NCBI RefSeq assembly: GCF_046557615.1
Contig: NZ_JBKIII010000001.1
Coordinates: 1,116,001-1,180,000 of the forward strand
Origin: Haloferax sp046557615
GTDB lineage: Archaea > Halobacteriota > Halobacteria > Halobacteriales > Haloferacaceae
Length of the DNA: 64,000 bases
Reading direction: 5' to 3'
Positions 40,414 through 49,030 of the stretch are shown here, piece after piece; position 1 is the stretch's first letter; each line of letters starts with the position of its first letter. The position numbers and the translations under genes are program-made. The notes below the pieces were generated by a model. It was not told where the DNA came from. It did no database searches and was given only the letters and a program-made list of their open reading frames with translations.

Positions 40414-41070
40414 ATGAGATACGCGACGGTGCTGGTACGATGGAACGACACGGAACTAATGCCGATAAACAGTACCATCGCGGCCGATCCGGACGTGCAC
40501 CTCGAGGCGACGTACTACATCAACCCGATAGGCGGCGGAACATACGCCGAGCTGAGTTGGTTTCGAGGCGATATGGACCGGGCCAGGACGCTGTTCGAGT
40601 CGAGTCCACAGGTCGAACAATTCTCGATTCCGGACACCGGTGACGGCATCACGTACCTCCAGTACGACTCAGCACCTCTCATCGACGAACTGATGTCGCT
40701 CATTTCTGAACACGCTGTCGTCATCTCGTGGCCAATCATATCGACCCGAGACACGCACGGCGTACGTCTCACCGTCTTCGGCCCCGAAGCCGTCCTCGGC
40801 CAATTCTTCGCGGCGTTCCCAGACGCCGTCGATCTGACGCTCGAACGGACAGGCGACTACCGAGAGGACCACTCGGACCCCGTGGCGATGTTGACGGAGC
40901 GACAGCAACTGGTGTTCGAAACTGCTGTCCGACTGGGATACTACGAGTGTCCGAGGGAGACGACCCACGAACACCTCGCCGAGGAACTTGGCATCAGCAA
41001 TGGGACCGTCGCCGAACACCTCCAGCGCATCGAGGCAACTCTCATGGGTTCGTTGGCCGGGACACAGTGA
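40414..41070 (+). CDS. Bacterio-opsin-activator-type HTH regulator (HTH_10)
   Basis: The protein has 218 residues. The C-terminal 50 residues are a typical HTH_10 domain ('LTERQQLVFETAVRLGYYECPRETTHEHLAEELGIS', quoted in part, then 'TVAEHLQRIEATLM'). The first 150 residues form the partner alpha/beta domain found in many haloarchaeal Bat-like regulators, without a recognisable PAS or GAF. Such proteins activate single nearby operons in response to redox or oxygen state. It is convergent with the Acg-family gene (3 nt apart) and divergent from the small membrane protein; either could be a target. Confidence 0.88.
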   Translation: MRYATVLVRWNDTELMPINSTIAADPDVHLEATYYINPIGGGTYAELSWFRGDMDRARTLFESSPQVEQFSIPDTGDGITYLQYDSAPLIDELMSLISEHAVVISWPIISTRDTHGVRLTVFGPEAVLGQFFAAFPDAVDLTLERTGDYREDHSDPVAMLTERQQLVFETAVRLGYYECPRETTHEHLAEELGISNGTVAEHLQRIEATLMGSLAGTQ

Positions 41071-41073
41071 GAG

Positions 41074-42294
41074 TCAGCCGTCTTGTCGAACCATCTCGAC
41101 GCTCCGGCGGGGGCCCTCCTGGCCATCCTTTGTCGGATGCCCGATCCGGAACGTGAACACCAGGCGCTTCTCGTTTGGCGTGAATGCACGGAGTTGGTCC
41201 TCGTGGACCGACTCATTTCCAAGGTCGAGTTGCCTGTCGATCCACTCAGTAATCTGATTCATCGGGTGCATCGCCAGCGAGCGGGTCGTCCCGAAGAGGT
41301 GCAGTCGCTGCCAGAGACGGCCAGCACGCAGTAACTGCGACCGGTCGTTTGCGTCGCCGACCGTGAGTAGGCCGTACGAATCTGCGGTCTCGGTGTGTTG
41401 TTCTTCTGTCGCGTCCAACCAGAGGCGATTGGTCCACTCGTCCGAGGGCGCTGGGAGCATCTTCCCGAGGATCCGACGGAACGCCGAGAGTCCTTGTGCA
41501 TCGACTGTGACGCCGTCGCGTTTCGTCTGAATCTCGTCCCAGTCGTAGCGGAACCATTCACTACTGTCGTTGATCATCTCGTCGTCGCTGATGATTGAGG
41601 CGGTCGCTTCGACGAGCATCTCACTCAGTCGATGTTTCGGTTCCAGTTCGGTCACCCACGTAAGGTCGATGTCTGTGAACTCGTCAGCGAGTACCGTCAT
41701 CTCCGTTCTCGTCGCAGGTGCGACCTTCCGGTCGGTGTTGTAGGCTGCCCGGTTCGTGTGCCGGTCTGGAATCGCCTCGTAGAGTGGCGACACGTCCGGA
41801 GCGGCCGGATGCAGGTCGAGCGTCGCGATGTGCGTGTGGTCTGAGTCGTCTGGAAACATCGTGACATCGGGCACGAACCCGTTCGCTCGCGCCGCTAGCA
41901 TACCGTTTTCGAGGGCACATCCGAGTCCGATATCGAACTCGCGTCTGAAGGCATCGAACGAGCCGAGGGTACGAGATGGGTCGGAAAACAGGTCCACGCT
42001 AGACTCGTGGACGTCGAACCGCCACGGCTGTGAGTTGTGTGGACTTGCTGCGAGAATCGCGGCGCGGACGACACTCAGCGGGCCACCCTCGTCGTGGTCC
42101 TGCCAATCGTCCCAGGGTTCGTAGGCGGGACCGGTCCCTGCATGCATGACTCCCTGGTCGTACGTCCGGTAGGTCGCCCCGCCGACAACGAGAATCGAGA
42201 GGCCGGTGCTAACACGTTTCAGATACGACCGTCGACTGCCTCGCTCCACACTCGGCCCGGCGATCTGTTCGGCGTGTTTCATGTCGTCTGCCAT
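41074..42294 (-). CDS. Acg-family FMN-binding nitroreductase-fold protein
   Basis: The protein has 406 residues. A twin-arginine head ('SRRSYLKRVSTGLSILVVGG') with a short hydrophobic stretch suggests Tat export or membrane anchoring. 'RAAILAASPHNSQPWRFDV' is the flavin-binding opening of the nitroreductase fold, which is duplicated in Acg proteins; 'IPDRHTNRAAYNTDRKV' and 'SQLLRAGRLWQRLHLFGTTRSLAMHPMNQI' follow as in the family. Mycobacterial Acg is strongly induced by hypoxia and NO but lacks nitroreductase activity, sequestering FMN. Substrate here unknown. Confidence 0.87.
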   Translation of the reverse strand: MADDMKHAEQIAGPSVERGSRRSYLKRVSTGLSILVVGGATYRTYDQGVMHAGTGPAYEPWDDWQDHDEGGPLSVVRAAILAASPHNSQPWRFDVHESSVDLFSDPSRTLGSFDAFRREFDIGLGCALENGMLAARANGFVPDVTMFPDDSDHTHIATLDLHPAAPDVSPLYEAIPDRHTNRAAYNTDRKVAPATRTEMTVLADEFTDIDLTWVTELEPKHRLSEMLVEATASIISDDEMINDSSEWFRYDWDEIQTKRDGVTVDAQGLSAFRRILGKMLPAPSDEWTNRLWLDATEEQHTETADSYGLLTVGDANDRSQLLRAGRLWQRLHLFGTTRSLAMHPMNQITEWIDRQLDLGNESVHEDQLRAFTPNEKRLVFTFRIGHPTKDGQEGPRRSVEMVRQDG

Positions 42295-42495
42295 CGGTAC
42301 GGTAACCGTTACTCCGATTGTCGATTACTATGCTGCCGAGAATTCTCGGCGTCTTTAAATGGAGGACGACCGGGCGACCCAGCGACTCTAGTTGGGATTG
42401 CTGAATACACCCTCTTTATTCAGCACACAATTCTTGTCACACGTTGTACATTGCAACAGAGTCGAAGAGAGTAGAATCGAAGTCTGAGTCAGCCG

Positions 42496-43629
42496 TTATT
42501 GACTCGCAGCGACTTTTTGCCCAGTCTCACGCTGAAGGAGTGAGTCTCCACTCTCCGCATCGAAGAGGTGCAGGTCCGACTCACCGAATGAAATGGAAAT
42601 CGTCTCACCGGGTTCGGGGTCGATATCAGAGTCCACGCGAGCGATGAACTCCGGTCCGATATCGAGGTGGAGGTAGTTGTCTGAGCCGACGGGTTCGACC
42701 ACTTCGACGCCCGCTTCGATAGCGTTCTCGCCGCTCGCGTTGGGCACGATGTCTTCGGGACGAATGCCGACGGTAACAGCCACGGCGTCAGTCGCCGCGT
42801 CGATTCGAGAACTAAATTCAGGAGAGAGTCGGTAGGAGAACGAACCGTCGTTTGCGAGGACGAGACTGTCGCCCGACGAATCGACCGAGACGGTGAGGAA
42901 GTTCATCGACGGAGACCCGACGAACCCACCGACGAAGGCGTTCGTGGGGTTCTCGTACACGTCTTTCGGGCGGCCAACTTGCTGGAGTTCGCCATCTTTC
43001 AGAATGACGATTCGGTCACCCATCGTCATCGCCTCTTCCTGGTCGTGCGTGACGTAGAGCGAGGTGATACCGAGTTCGTTCTGGAGGCGCTGAATCTCGG
43101 TTCGCATCGTCGTCCGAAGTTTGGCGTCCAGATTCGAGAGCGGTTCGTCGAAGAGGAACACGTCGGGTTCGCGCACGATGGCGCGACCGAGCGCGACGCG
43201 CTGTTTCTGCCCGCCGGAGAGTTCGTCCGGTTTGTCGTCCAGCAGGTCTTCGATTCCCATCATTTGGGCCGTCTCGCGAACTCGCGTCTCGCGTTCGTCT
43301 TTCGAGAGGTCCGTACTCATTCGCAGTCCGAAGCCCATGTTTTGGCGAACGGTCTTGTGAGGGTAGAGCGCGTAGTTCTGGAACACCATCGCCACGTCGC
43401 GCTTGCGTGCGTTCTGGTCGGTGACGTCCTCGTCGCCGATGTGAATCGACCCGCCAGACGGTGATTCTAAGCCAGCAACCATCCGGAGAGAGGTGGACTT
43501 TCCGCACCCTGAGGGACCGACGACGGTGATGAACTCGCCATCGTCGACATCGAGTGACAGGTCGTCGACGGCGACGACGCGCCCTCTGTCGTACTCCTTT
43601 CGCAAATTTTCGAGCGTGAGACGTGCCAT
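42496..43629 (-). CDS. Sugar ABC transporter ATPase (MalK/MsmK/UgpC type)
   Basis: The protein has 377 residues from the ATG at 43629 ('MARLTLENLRKEYD'); an upstream in-frame start at 43656 is less likely. Walker A 'GPSGCGKST', Q-loop 'VFQNYALYPH', signature 'LSGGQKQRVALGRA', Walker B 'VFLFDEPLSNLD' and the H-loop 'VTHDQEEAM' are all intact. The C-terminal 130 residues are the MalK-type regulatory OB domain. It faces away from the binding-protein gene and shares its 225-nt promoter region, so it supplies energy to the importer encoded at 43855-47165. Confidence 0.93.
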   Translation of the reverse strand: MARLTLENLRKEYDRGRVVAVDDLSLDVDDGEFITVVGPSGCGKSTSLRMVAGLESPSGGSIHIGDEDVTDQNARKRDVAMVFQNYALYPHKTVRQNMGFGLRMSTDLSKDERETRVRETAQMMGIEDLLDDKPDELSGGQKQRVALGRAIVREPDVFLFDEPLSNLDAKLRTTMRTEIQRLQNELGITSLYVTHDQEEAMTMGDRIVILKDGELQQVGRPKDVYENPTNAFVGGFVGSPSMNFLTVSVDSSGDSLVLANDGSFSYRLSPEFSSRIDAATDAVAVTVGIRPEDIVPNASGENAIEAGVEVVEPVGSDNYLHLDIGPEFIARVDSDIDPEPGETISISFGESDLHLFDAESGDSLLQRETGQKVAASQ

Positions 43630-43825
43630 TACTTCCCGTCTGTGCCCATCGTTCATAATCGTTTTCCTCTTTTCAGAATGTGTGATGCATTAGTTCGTAG
43701 CACATTTTAACACCGCAAAAACGCACGACAGAGTGCCGATTAGTGGAAGATAAATCCCACCAAAAGGCCGGTTTTCGCGGTCGATATCGCACTCAAATCG
43801 ACCGGTATTCCTAACTATTAAATAT

Positions 43826-43842
43826 ATGAACACATAGTTCAT
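43826..43842. promoter_or_regulatory. Inverted repeat ATGAAC-N5-GTTCAT at the importer promoter
   Basis: Perfect 6-bp arms lie between a TATA-like stretch (about 43817-43826) and the ATG at 43855, where a repressor would block transcription. One half site, GTTCAT, recurs at 43651-43656 beside the divergent ATPase gene. TrmB from 36585-37634 is a candidate binder, but this motif differs from the TACT-N7/8-GAGTA site known for Halobacterium TrmB. Confidence 0.45.
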
Positions 43843-43854
43843 CATAGATTCGCT

Positions 43855-45153
43855 ATGGAATACGACCGACGCACGATTCTGAAGCAACTGGCTGGCACGA
43901 CGGCCGTCGGCGCACTCGCAGGGTGCGTCGGCGTCTCCGAGACTGACTCGACACAAACGCCCGACGAGAGCGGCGAGGGCGACACCGACGGTGGTGACGA
44001 GAACACCACCCAAGAGCAGACGGAGGCCGCAGGTCCGTCCGGAACGTTCACGCTCTGGCATCAGCGCGCGGAAGCCGAGAAGAAGGCGCTCGAATCGAAC
44101 GCGGAGACGTTCACCGACGCAACGAGCCACACGGCCAAGCCCGCTGAAATCGCAGACCTTCGACAGAAGACCACGTCGGCAATTCCGGCCGGACAGGGCG
44201 CAGGCATGTTCGACTGGGCACACGACTGGACCGGCGAGTACTATCAGAACGGCTTCCTCTCGGACCAGAGCGGCAACCTCGACGTTGACCTCTCGGTCTA
44301 CACCCAACCCGCGCAGGCCGCCGTCGAGTTCGACGGCGCAACGCTCGCACTCCCCTACGCGGCGGAGACGGTGGGTCTCATCTACAACAAGGAGATGGTG
44401 GACGAAGCACCAGAGACCATCGCCGACATGAAGGCCATCATGGAGGAGTACCACGATCCCGAGAACGGAAAGTACGGCCTCAGCTACCCGCTGAACGCTT
44501 ACTTCATGAGTGCGTGGGCACACGCCTTCGGCGGCTACTACTTCGACGAGTCGAACGTCGAACTCGGCCTGTCGAACGACGCGACGATGGAAGGCTTCCA
44601 GTTCATCCTCGACAACTTCGTCCCGTTCCAGCCGAAAGACACGGGCTACGACCCGCAGGCGGCTGTCTTCCTCGAAGGAAACGCACCCTTCGCAATCAAC
44701 GGTCCGTGGTTCCTCGGCGACGTGAAATCGAGCGAAATCGACGCGGGTGTCGCGCGACTCCCATCGCCCGACGGCGACGCAGAGCCGAAACCGTACACGA
44801 CGGTCAAGCAACTCTACTTCACGAACGCGCTGGACGACGACGAAGAAAAGGCCGCGGCTGCCCGCGCCTTCGCCGAGTGGTACACGACGAACACCGAGGT
44901 ACTCTCTGCCAACGCCGAGGAGTTCGGCTACATTCCGGTCTACAAGGAACTCGCCAACGAGGGCGACCTTCCGGAGGCAGTTCAAGGCTTCTCCGAATCT
45001 GTCGCACTCGGCACGCCGATTCCGTCGCACCCGAAGATGGGCGACGTGTGGGGGCCGCTCGAAGACGCCTTCAACAGCGTGAAGAACGGCGACGCGGAGA
45101 TTCAGCCCGCCTTCGAGAAGGCCGAACAAGACATCCGGTCCAACTGGGAGTAA
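43855..45153 (+). CDS. Extracellular sugar-binding lipoprotein of an ABC importer
   Basis: The protein has 432 residues. Signal 'DRRTILKQLAGTTAVGALAGC' (quoted in part) has twin arginines and a lipobox, so it is Tat-exported and lipid-anchored. An acidic Thr/Glu/Asp-rich linker (about 30-60) precedes the MalE-type binding domain ('GTFTLWHQRAEAEKKALES', 'LPYAAETVGLIYNKEMV', 'GNAPFAINGPWFLGDV'). Next to two permease genes and near a glucoamylase, maltose or maltodextrin is the probable ligand. The permease gene starts 3 nt downstream. Confidence 0.92.
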   Translation: MEYDRRTILKQLAGTTAVGALAGCVGVSETDSTQTPDESGEGDTDGGDENTTQEQTEAAGPSGTFTLWHQRAEAEKKALESNAETFTDATSHTAKPAEIADLRQKTTSAIPAGQGAGMFDWAHDWTGEYYQNGFLSDQSGNLDVDLSVYTQPAQAAVEFDGATLALPYAAETVGLIYNKEMVDEAPETIADMKAIMEEYHDPENGKYGLSYPLNAYFMSAWAHAFGGYYFDESNVELGLSNDATMEGFQFILDNFVPFQPKDTGYDPQAAVFLEGNAPFAINGPWFLGDVKSSEIDAGVARLPSPDGDAEPKPYTTVKQLYFTNALDDDEEKAAAARAFAEWYTTNTEVLSANAEEFGYIPVYKELANEGDLPEAVQGFSESVALGTPIPSHPKMGDVWGPLEDAFNSVKNGDAEIQPAFEKAEQDIRSNWE

Positions 45154-45156
45154 GGA

Positions 45157-46092
45157 ATGAGCGTCGTCGACCGCGTTGCCGAGCAAGCCGTGGACAACCC
45201 CGTGGTGAGCAAAGAAGACCTCCCGCTGTTACTGGTACTGCCGGGGCTGTTCGTCTTCCTCGCGTTCATGCTCTTTCCGGTGTTGTACCTCGTGTATCTC
45301 TCCTTTACGAACGCAGAACCAGCGACCCTATTTCAGGGCAAAGAGCAGTGGGTCGGCATTGCGAACTACGTCCAAATCCTCAGCGACGGCCAGTTCTGGA
45401 ACTCGATGGGCGTCACGTGGCTCTTCGTCGCGACATCGGTCGCGTTGAAGGTTCTCGTCGGCCTCGCAATTGGCCTCGTCGTGACCGGAAAACGCGTCCG
45501 CGGCAAGCGATTCATGCGGGCGCTCATCATCATCCCGCTGGGACTTCCTGGTATCTTCACCATCACCATCTGGCGCGGTATCTTCAGTTCGGCAGAGTTC
45601 GGACTGATGAACCAGTTCCTCCGAATGGCGAATCTGAGTTCGGTCGCGTGGCTCTCGGAACGATGGATGGCGTTTATCGCCTACAACGTCACCGAGGCGT
45701 GGCTCGCCTACCCGTTCATGGTCATCATCACCGTGAGCGCGCTCCAAGACGTGCCCGAGGAACTCCACGAAGCGGCGATGATAGACGGCGCGGGATTCTT
45801 CTCGCGCTTTTTGCACGTCACCTTGCCGTCTATCAAGCGCCCGGTGCTGTTCGCGTCGATTCTCACGGCCGCGGCATCGTTCCAGCAATTCCTCATCCCC
45901 TACGTGTTCAACCAAGGCGGACCGTCGCGGACGAACGAACTCCTCATCGTCTACGGCTACCGTGAGGCGTTCCGCTTCCAGAAGTACGGTGAGGGCGCGG
46001 CAATCATGATTATCGCCGTCCTCGTCATCGGCGCGTTCATGATGCTGAACGTCTGGAAAGGCCGTCTCGCCGAGGGGGTGGACGACGCATGA
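45157..46092 (+). CDS. Sugar ABC transporter permease (MalF type)
   Basis: The protein has 311 residues with six predicted membrane helices. The cytoplasmic EAA loop that docks onto the ATPase is 'EELHEAAMIDGAGFFSRFLHVTLPSIK' (quoted in part here as the EAA-x3-G core near residue 205). It follows the binding-protein gene by 3 nt and overlaps the second permease gene by 4 nt. It forms half of the channel of a maltodextrin-type importer. Confidence 0.93.
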   Translation: MSVVDRVAEQAVDNPVVSKEDLPLLLVLPGLFVFLAFMLFPVLYLVYLSFTNAEPATLFQGKEQWVGIANYVQILSDGQFWNSMGVTWLFVATSVALKVLVGLAIGLVVTGKRVRGKRFMRALIIIPLGLPGIFTITIWRGIFSSAEFGLMNQFLRMANLSSVAWLSERWMAFIAYNVTEAWLAYPFMVIITVSALQDVPEELHEAAMIDGAGFFSRFLHVTLPSIKRPVLFASILTAAASFQQFLIPYVFNQGGPSRTNELLIVYGYREAFRFQKYGEGAAIMIIAVLVIGAFMMLNVWKGRLAEGVDDA

Positions 46093-47165
46093 GCGCCATC
46101 TCCGAAATCCTTGGTGCTGTCGCAGAAGACGCTCGCGAGGCCGCAAACGCCCCCGTTGAAACGGTCAAAGACGCCCGCTACACGCTCGAAGGCGTACGCA
46201 AAGGGCGCGTCAGTCCGAATAGCGTCCTCAAGACCGCAGGGATTACCGCCGGTGCCGTCGTCGTGGTGGCTATCCTCTTGTTCCCGCTCTACTGGGTCGC
46301 AGTCGGCGCGTTCTCTGGAACGGGTGCGTCGCTCTACTCGTCGAGCGGGATTCGCCTGTGGCCCGCCGAACCAACGTTCGAACCGTTCTTGTGGGTTATC
46401 GGCGACCTCATCCTCCCGAGCTATCGGATTTCGCTCCAACTCGGGGGTTACGAACTGTTCGTTCAAACGCCCGAACTCGCCTTCCTCGACGTGTCGAACT
46501 ACGGCGTCACCGAGACTTCTGACTTCAAGAAGTTCTTCGTCAACAGCCTCACCGTCGCCATTCCGACGGTCCTGCTGGCGATGTGTCTCATCGTTCCCGG
46601 TGCCTACGCCCTGTCGCGTCGGAAGTTCATCGGGCGCTCGAAGGTACTCTACGGCTACGTGCTGTTTACCCAAATCGGCGGCGGCCTCGGCGTCGCACTG
46701 CTCATCGCACTCTACGCGCTCTTCGTTCAGTTCGGATTCAACGATAGCAAACTCGCGCTCTCGGCGTACTACGCCGCGACCGCGGTTCCGTTCAACACGT
46801 GGCTCCTCAAGACGTACATGGACGGCATTCCCGTGTCCTACGAGGAGGCCGCGATGATGGACGGCGCGCCGTCGTGGAAAATCGTCACCGAAATCATTCT
46901 CCCGCTCTCGAAGGCAGGACTGGCGACGGTGTTCATCTTCACCTTCCTCACCGGCTGGACCGAGTTCGTCGTCGCCCAGACGTTGCTCTCGACGGACAAC
47001 TACACGCTCCCCGTGGGCCTGTACTCGCTCGTCGGGCGCTACTCCATCCCGTGGGCGCGGTTTTCGGCGTTCGCACTCACGTTCGCCGCGCCGATTATGC
47101 TCATCTACCTGTTCGCACAGCGCTACATCGAGGGTGGCCTGTCGTTCGGTGGGATGGAAGGCTGA
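46089..47165 (+). CDS. Sugar ABC transporter permease (MalG type)
   Basis: The protein has 358 residues, six membrane helices and the EAA loop 'SYEEAAMMDGAPSWKIV' near residue 245. An N-terminal cytoplasmic segment of about 50 residues and an extracellular loop of about 80 residues between TM1 and TM2 ('LRLWPAEPTFEPFL' region) make it longer than bacterial MalG. The start overlaps the previous gene (ATGA), and a strong hairpin with T-run follows the stop. It closes the importer operon. Confidence 0.93.
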   Translation: MSAISEILGAVAEDAREAANAPVETVKDARYTLEGVRKGRVSPNSVLKTAGITAGAVVVVAILLFPLYWVAVGAFSGTGASLYSSSGIRLWPAEPTFEPFLWVIGDLILPSYRISLQLGGYELFVQTPELAFLDVSNYGVTETSDFKKFFVNSLTVAIPTVLLAMCLIVPGAYALSRRKFIGRSKVLYGYVLFTQIGGGLGVALLIALYALFVQFGFNDSKLALSAYYAATAVPFNTWLLKTYMDGIPVSYEEAAMMDGAPSWKIVTEIILPLSKAGLATVFIFTFLTGWTEFVVAQTLLSTDNYTLPVGLYSLVGRYSIPWARFSAFALTFAAPIMLIYLFAQRYIEGGLSFGGMEG

Positions 47166-47203
47166 GCGCAAATCGGCGTACAGCTCGGTTTCTTTTTTGC
47201 GCT
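47165..47203 (+). terminator. 8-bp hairpin with T-run after the importer operon
   Basis: AGCGCAAA (47165-47172) pairs with TTTGCGCT (47196-47203), and six T residues lie in the 3' half. It starts at the last base of the malG-type stop codon. Confidence 0.5.
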
Positions 47204-47266
47204 GTTGGACCGGTCAGGAGTGACGACACCTCTTTCTAGTCTGTTACTCAACAGGTCAAGTGACTA

Positions 47267-47893
47267 ATGGTAGACGACGTTTCGGTCTCGATTGCGTTCG
47301 ACGACCCTGCCGACAAGGCGATGATAATGACAATCGCCGGTGGTATCCGAATCGAGGTCGGTGGTGTCGAACTGACGAGACAAGTCGGCCAAGCGGCGTA
47401 CAGTCGTCAAGCCAACGAGGAAGAGCCGAACGAGACGTGGTGGTACGAGTACACCGGCCAGCCACTCGATGCCGACGTTATCGACTACAAAGGAACGGTG
47501 ATGCTCTTCGTTACCATTAGCGGCTTTGCCGAGAACGTCCTCGAACTCGCACGTGGTTCGGCAGAACGGTTCGACCAACTCGTGAGCGAAGTCGGCGATT
47601 CACCGCATCGACTCGTCGTCTCGTATCTCGATGGGAAACACGACCTCGTCCGAGTTGCCTACCAGAGTTCATACTACGAGGTGGGCGGTCATCGAACTTC
47701 ACCTGTCGAATCCTCAGTCGGCTATGCTGTCTCACTTCCAGAACTCTGTAGAGAAGTTGCTCGGTGTCTCAACGAGTTCAGGGAGTACGCAGGCGTTCAC
47801 TCACCCGACTCAGGTTCGAACTCGTGGTATCAAGAGCGTGTGAGCATCGCCGACGAACTCGAACAGTACGCCGCAGGAGAGATGTCTCGGTGA
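47267..47893 (+). CDS. Hypothetical protein
   Basis: The protein has 208 residues, with no membrane helix, no signal peptide and a single cysteine pair late in the sequence ('LPELCREVARCLNEF'). The first 90 residues are beta-rich with several Trp/Tyr ('NETWWYEYTGQPL'); the last 80 are helical. No family is recognised. It follows the importer terminator by 60 nt and is convergent with an unknown membrane protein. Its base composition is slightly less GC-rich than the surrounding genes, which may mean a lineage-specific gene. Confidence 0.7.
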   Translation: MVDDVSVSIAFDDPADKAMIMTIAGGIRIEVGGVELTRQVGQAAYSRQANEEEPNETWWYEYTGQPLDADVIDYKGTVMLFVTISGFAENVLELARGSAERFDQLVSEVGDSPHRLVVSYLDGKHDLVRVAYQSSYYEVGGHRTSPVESSVGYAVSLPELCREVARCLNEFREYAGVHSPDSGSNSWYQERVSIADELEQYAAGEMSR

Positions 47894-47909
47894 TGCTGTA
47901 CGATGACAC

Positions 47910-48803
47910 CTATCGGCCAACGAGCCGCCTGTAAAACGTCGTCTCGACGTGATACGCCAGATAACTGGCTACCCCGAGCGACAGTACAATCGGTACGAGA
48001 ACCGAGACGAACGAGGAAGGAAACCCGGACACGGACATACCAAGCACAGCGAGAGCGACCGAAGCGAGTCCTATCGCGAGTGCAACTACGAGTACCGACG
48101 GCAGGAAGATAGTGAGGAACTCAGCAGCACGGTCCCCACCGCGTTCGTTCTCGCTGAAGGCGTAGCCAGCAAGCCCCCCGAGAAAGACTCCAACGACGAT
48201 TCCTGGCCCGCCGCTGAGACTGTAACTCGTCTGTGTCGCCGAGAGATAGGCACCGTAGACGACGAACCCGACGACACCGAGAACCAGTCCAACGACCGCC
48301 CCTTTTGCGGTTCCGAGTAGTTTGCCCCGGTTGTGACGATACCAGTCTGCATCGAGTCGATAGGCGAGGTGGTACGCCGCACCAAATGCGAAAATAGCTG
48401 CGAAGGTTGGAAGGAGGAAGAACGGCACGGTGAACAAACGGTCATCGAACACCCACTGGAATGCCACCGTGGGGACGATGGCGAGTGTCCAACAAACGAG
48501 TAGTGACCCGACGAAGAGGACGCGGTTGCGGTGCGCCGAGGCTGAAGTCGCCGCACGCCCGCTCGTCACCCAGCGATAGCCGCCGTATCCGCCGACGACG
48601 AGGGCAAGCGGTGAAGCGACCAGAATCGAAAACACCCAATCGGGCGTAGAGAACACGTCTGTCGTCGCTCGATAGTAATTTCGGAGCAACCGTCCGACGG
48701 TATCCAAGATGAACGCCTGCACCATGCCCCACTGGAGGGCAGCGACGAGTGCTTGTTTCTGCGTGGATGGAGGGTCCGGGGAGGGCACGTTTCGATACGA
48801 CAC
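47910..48803 (-). CDS. Polytopic membrane protein of unknown function
   Basis: The protein has 297 residues with about eight hydrophobic segments joined by short basic loops, for example 'WVFSILVASPLALVVGGYGGYRWV' (partly quoted), 'LFVGSLLVCWTLAIVPTVAFQWVF' and the last 'FVSVLVPIVLSLGVASYLAYHV'. No catalytic or transport signature is visible. It is convergent with the hypothetical gene before it (17 nt apart) and divergent from the L15e gene. Confidence 0.75.
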   Translation of the reverse strand: MSYRNVPSPDPPSTQKQALVAALQWGMVQAFILDTVGRLLRNYYRATTDVFSTPDWVFSILVASPLALVVGGYGGYRWVTSGRAATSASAHRNRVLFVGSLLVCWTLAIVPTVAFQWVFDDRLFTVPFFLLPTFAAIFAFGAAYHLAYRLDADWYRHNRGKLLGTAKGAVVGLVLGVVGFVVYGAYLSATQTSYSLSGGPGIVVGVFLGGLAGYAFSENERGGDRAAEFLTIFLPSVLVVALAIGLASVALAVLGMSVSGFPSSFVSVLVPIVLSLGVASYLAYHVETTFYRRLVGR

Positions 48804-48886
48804 TGCTGTCGTATTATAATGTGCTGACAGAACGGTTCACCAGCGTCATCCATTGGTTCTCTGTCGCACACCCGCTCTCAATCCGA

Positions 48887-48895
48887 AGTTCTTAA
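48887..48895 (+). promoter_or_regulatory. TATA-like box of the L15e gene
   Basis: TTCTTAACC predicts a start near 48919, giving a leader of about 110 nt, unusual in a genome where most transcripts appear leaderless. Confidence 0.45.
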
Positions 48896-48925
48896 CCCTC
48901 CCCCTCAGGTAGTTCCGCCAACTCG

Positions 48926-48966
48926 CTGGCACGCGGGCCCGCCAGTGGGCACCCGTTACGTACGGG
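48926..48966 (+). promoter_or_regulatory. Two-hairpin leader of the L15e gene
   Basis: CTGGC (48926-48930) can pair with GCCAG (48941-48945), and CCCGT (48952-48956) with ACGGG (48962-48966). Both lie between the predicted transcription start and the ATG at 49031, so they could be a ribosomal-protein feedback site. Confidence 0.35.
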
Positions 48967-49030
48967 ACGAAATGTGGCCGACGTGAATGTTTCACACCGG
49001 CTGAATCGCAAGCGCCCGCGGTGAACTACA

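Noticed and set aside
43690..45186. A 498-residue frame on the minus strand opposite the sugar-binding protein
   Set aside because: No fold signature, Arg/Val/Leu-rich shadow composition, and it covers both the binding-protein gene and its promoter.
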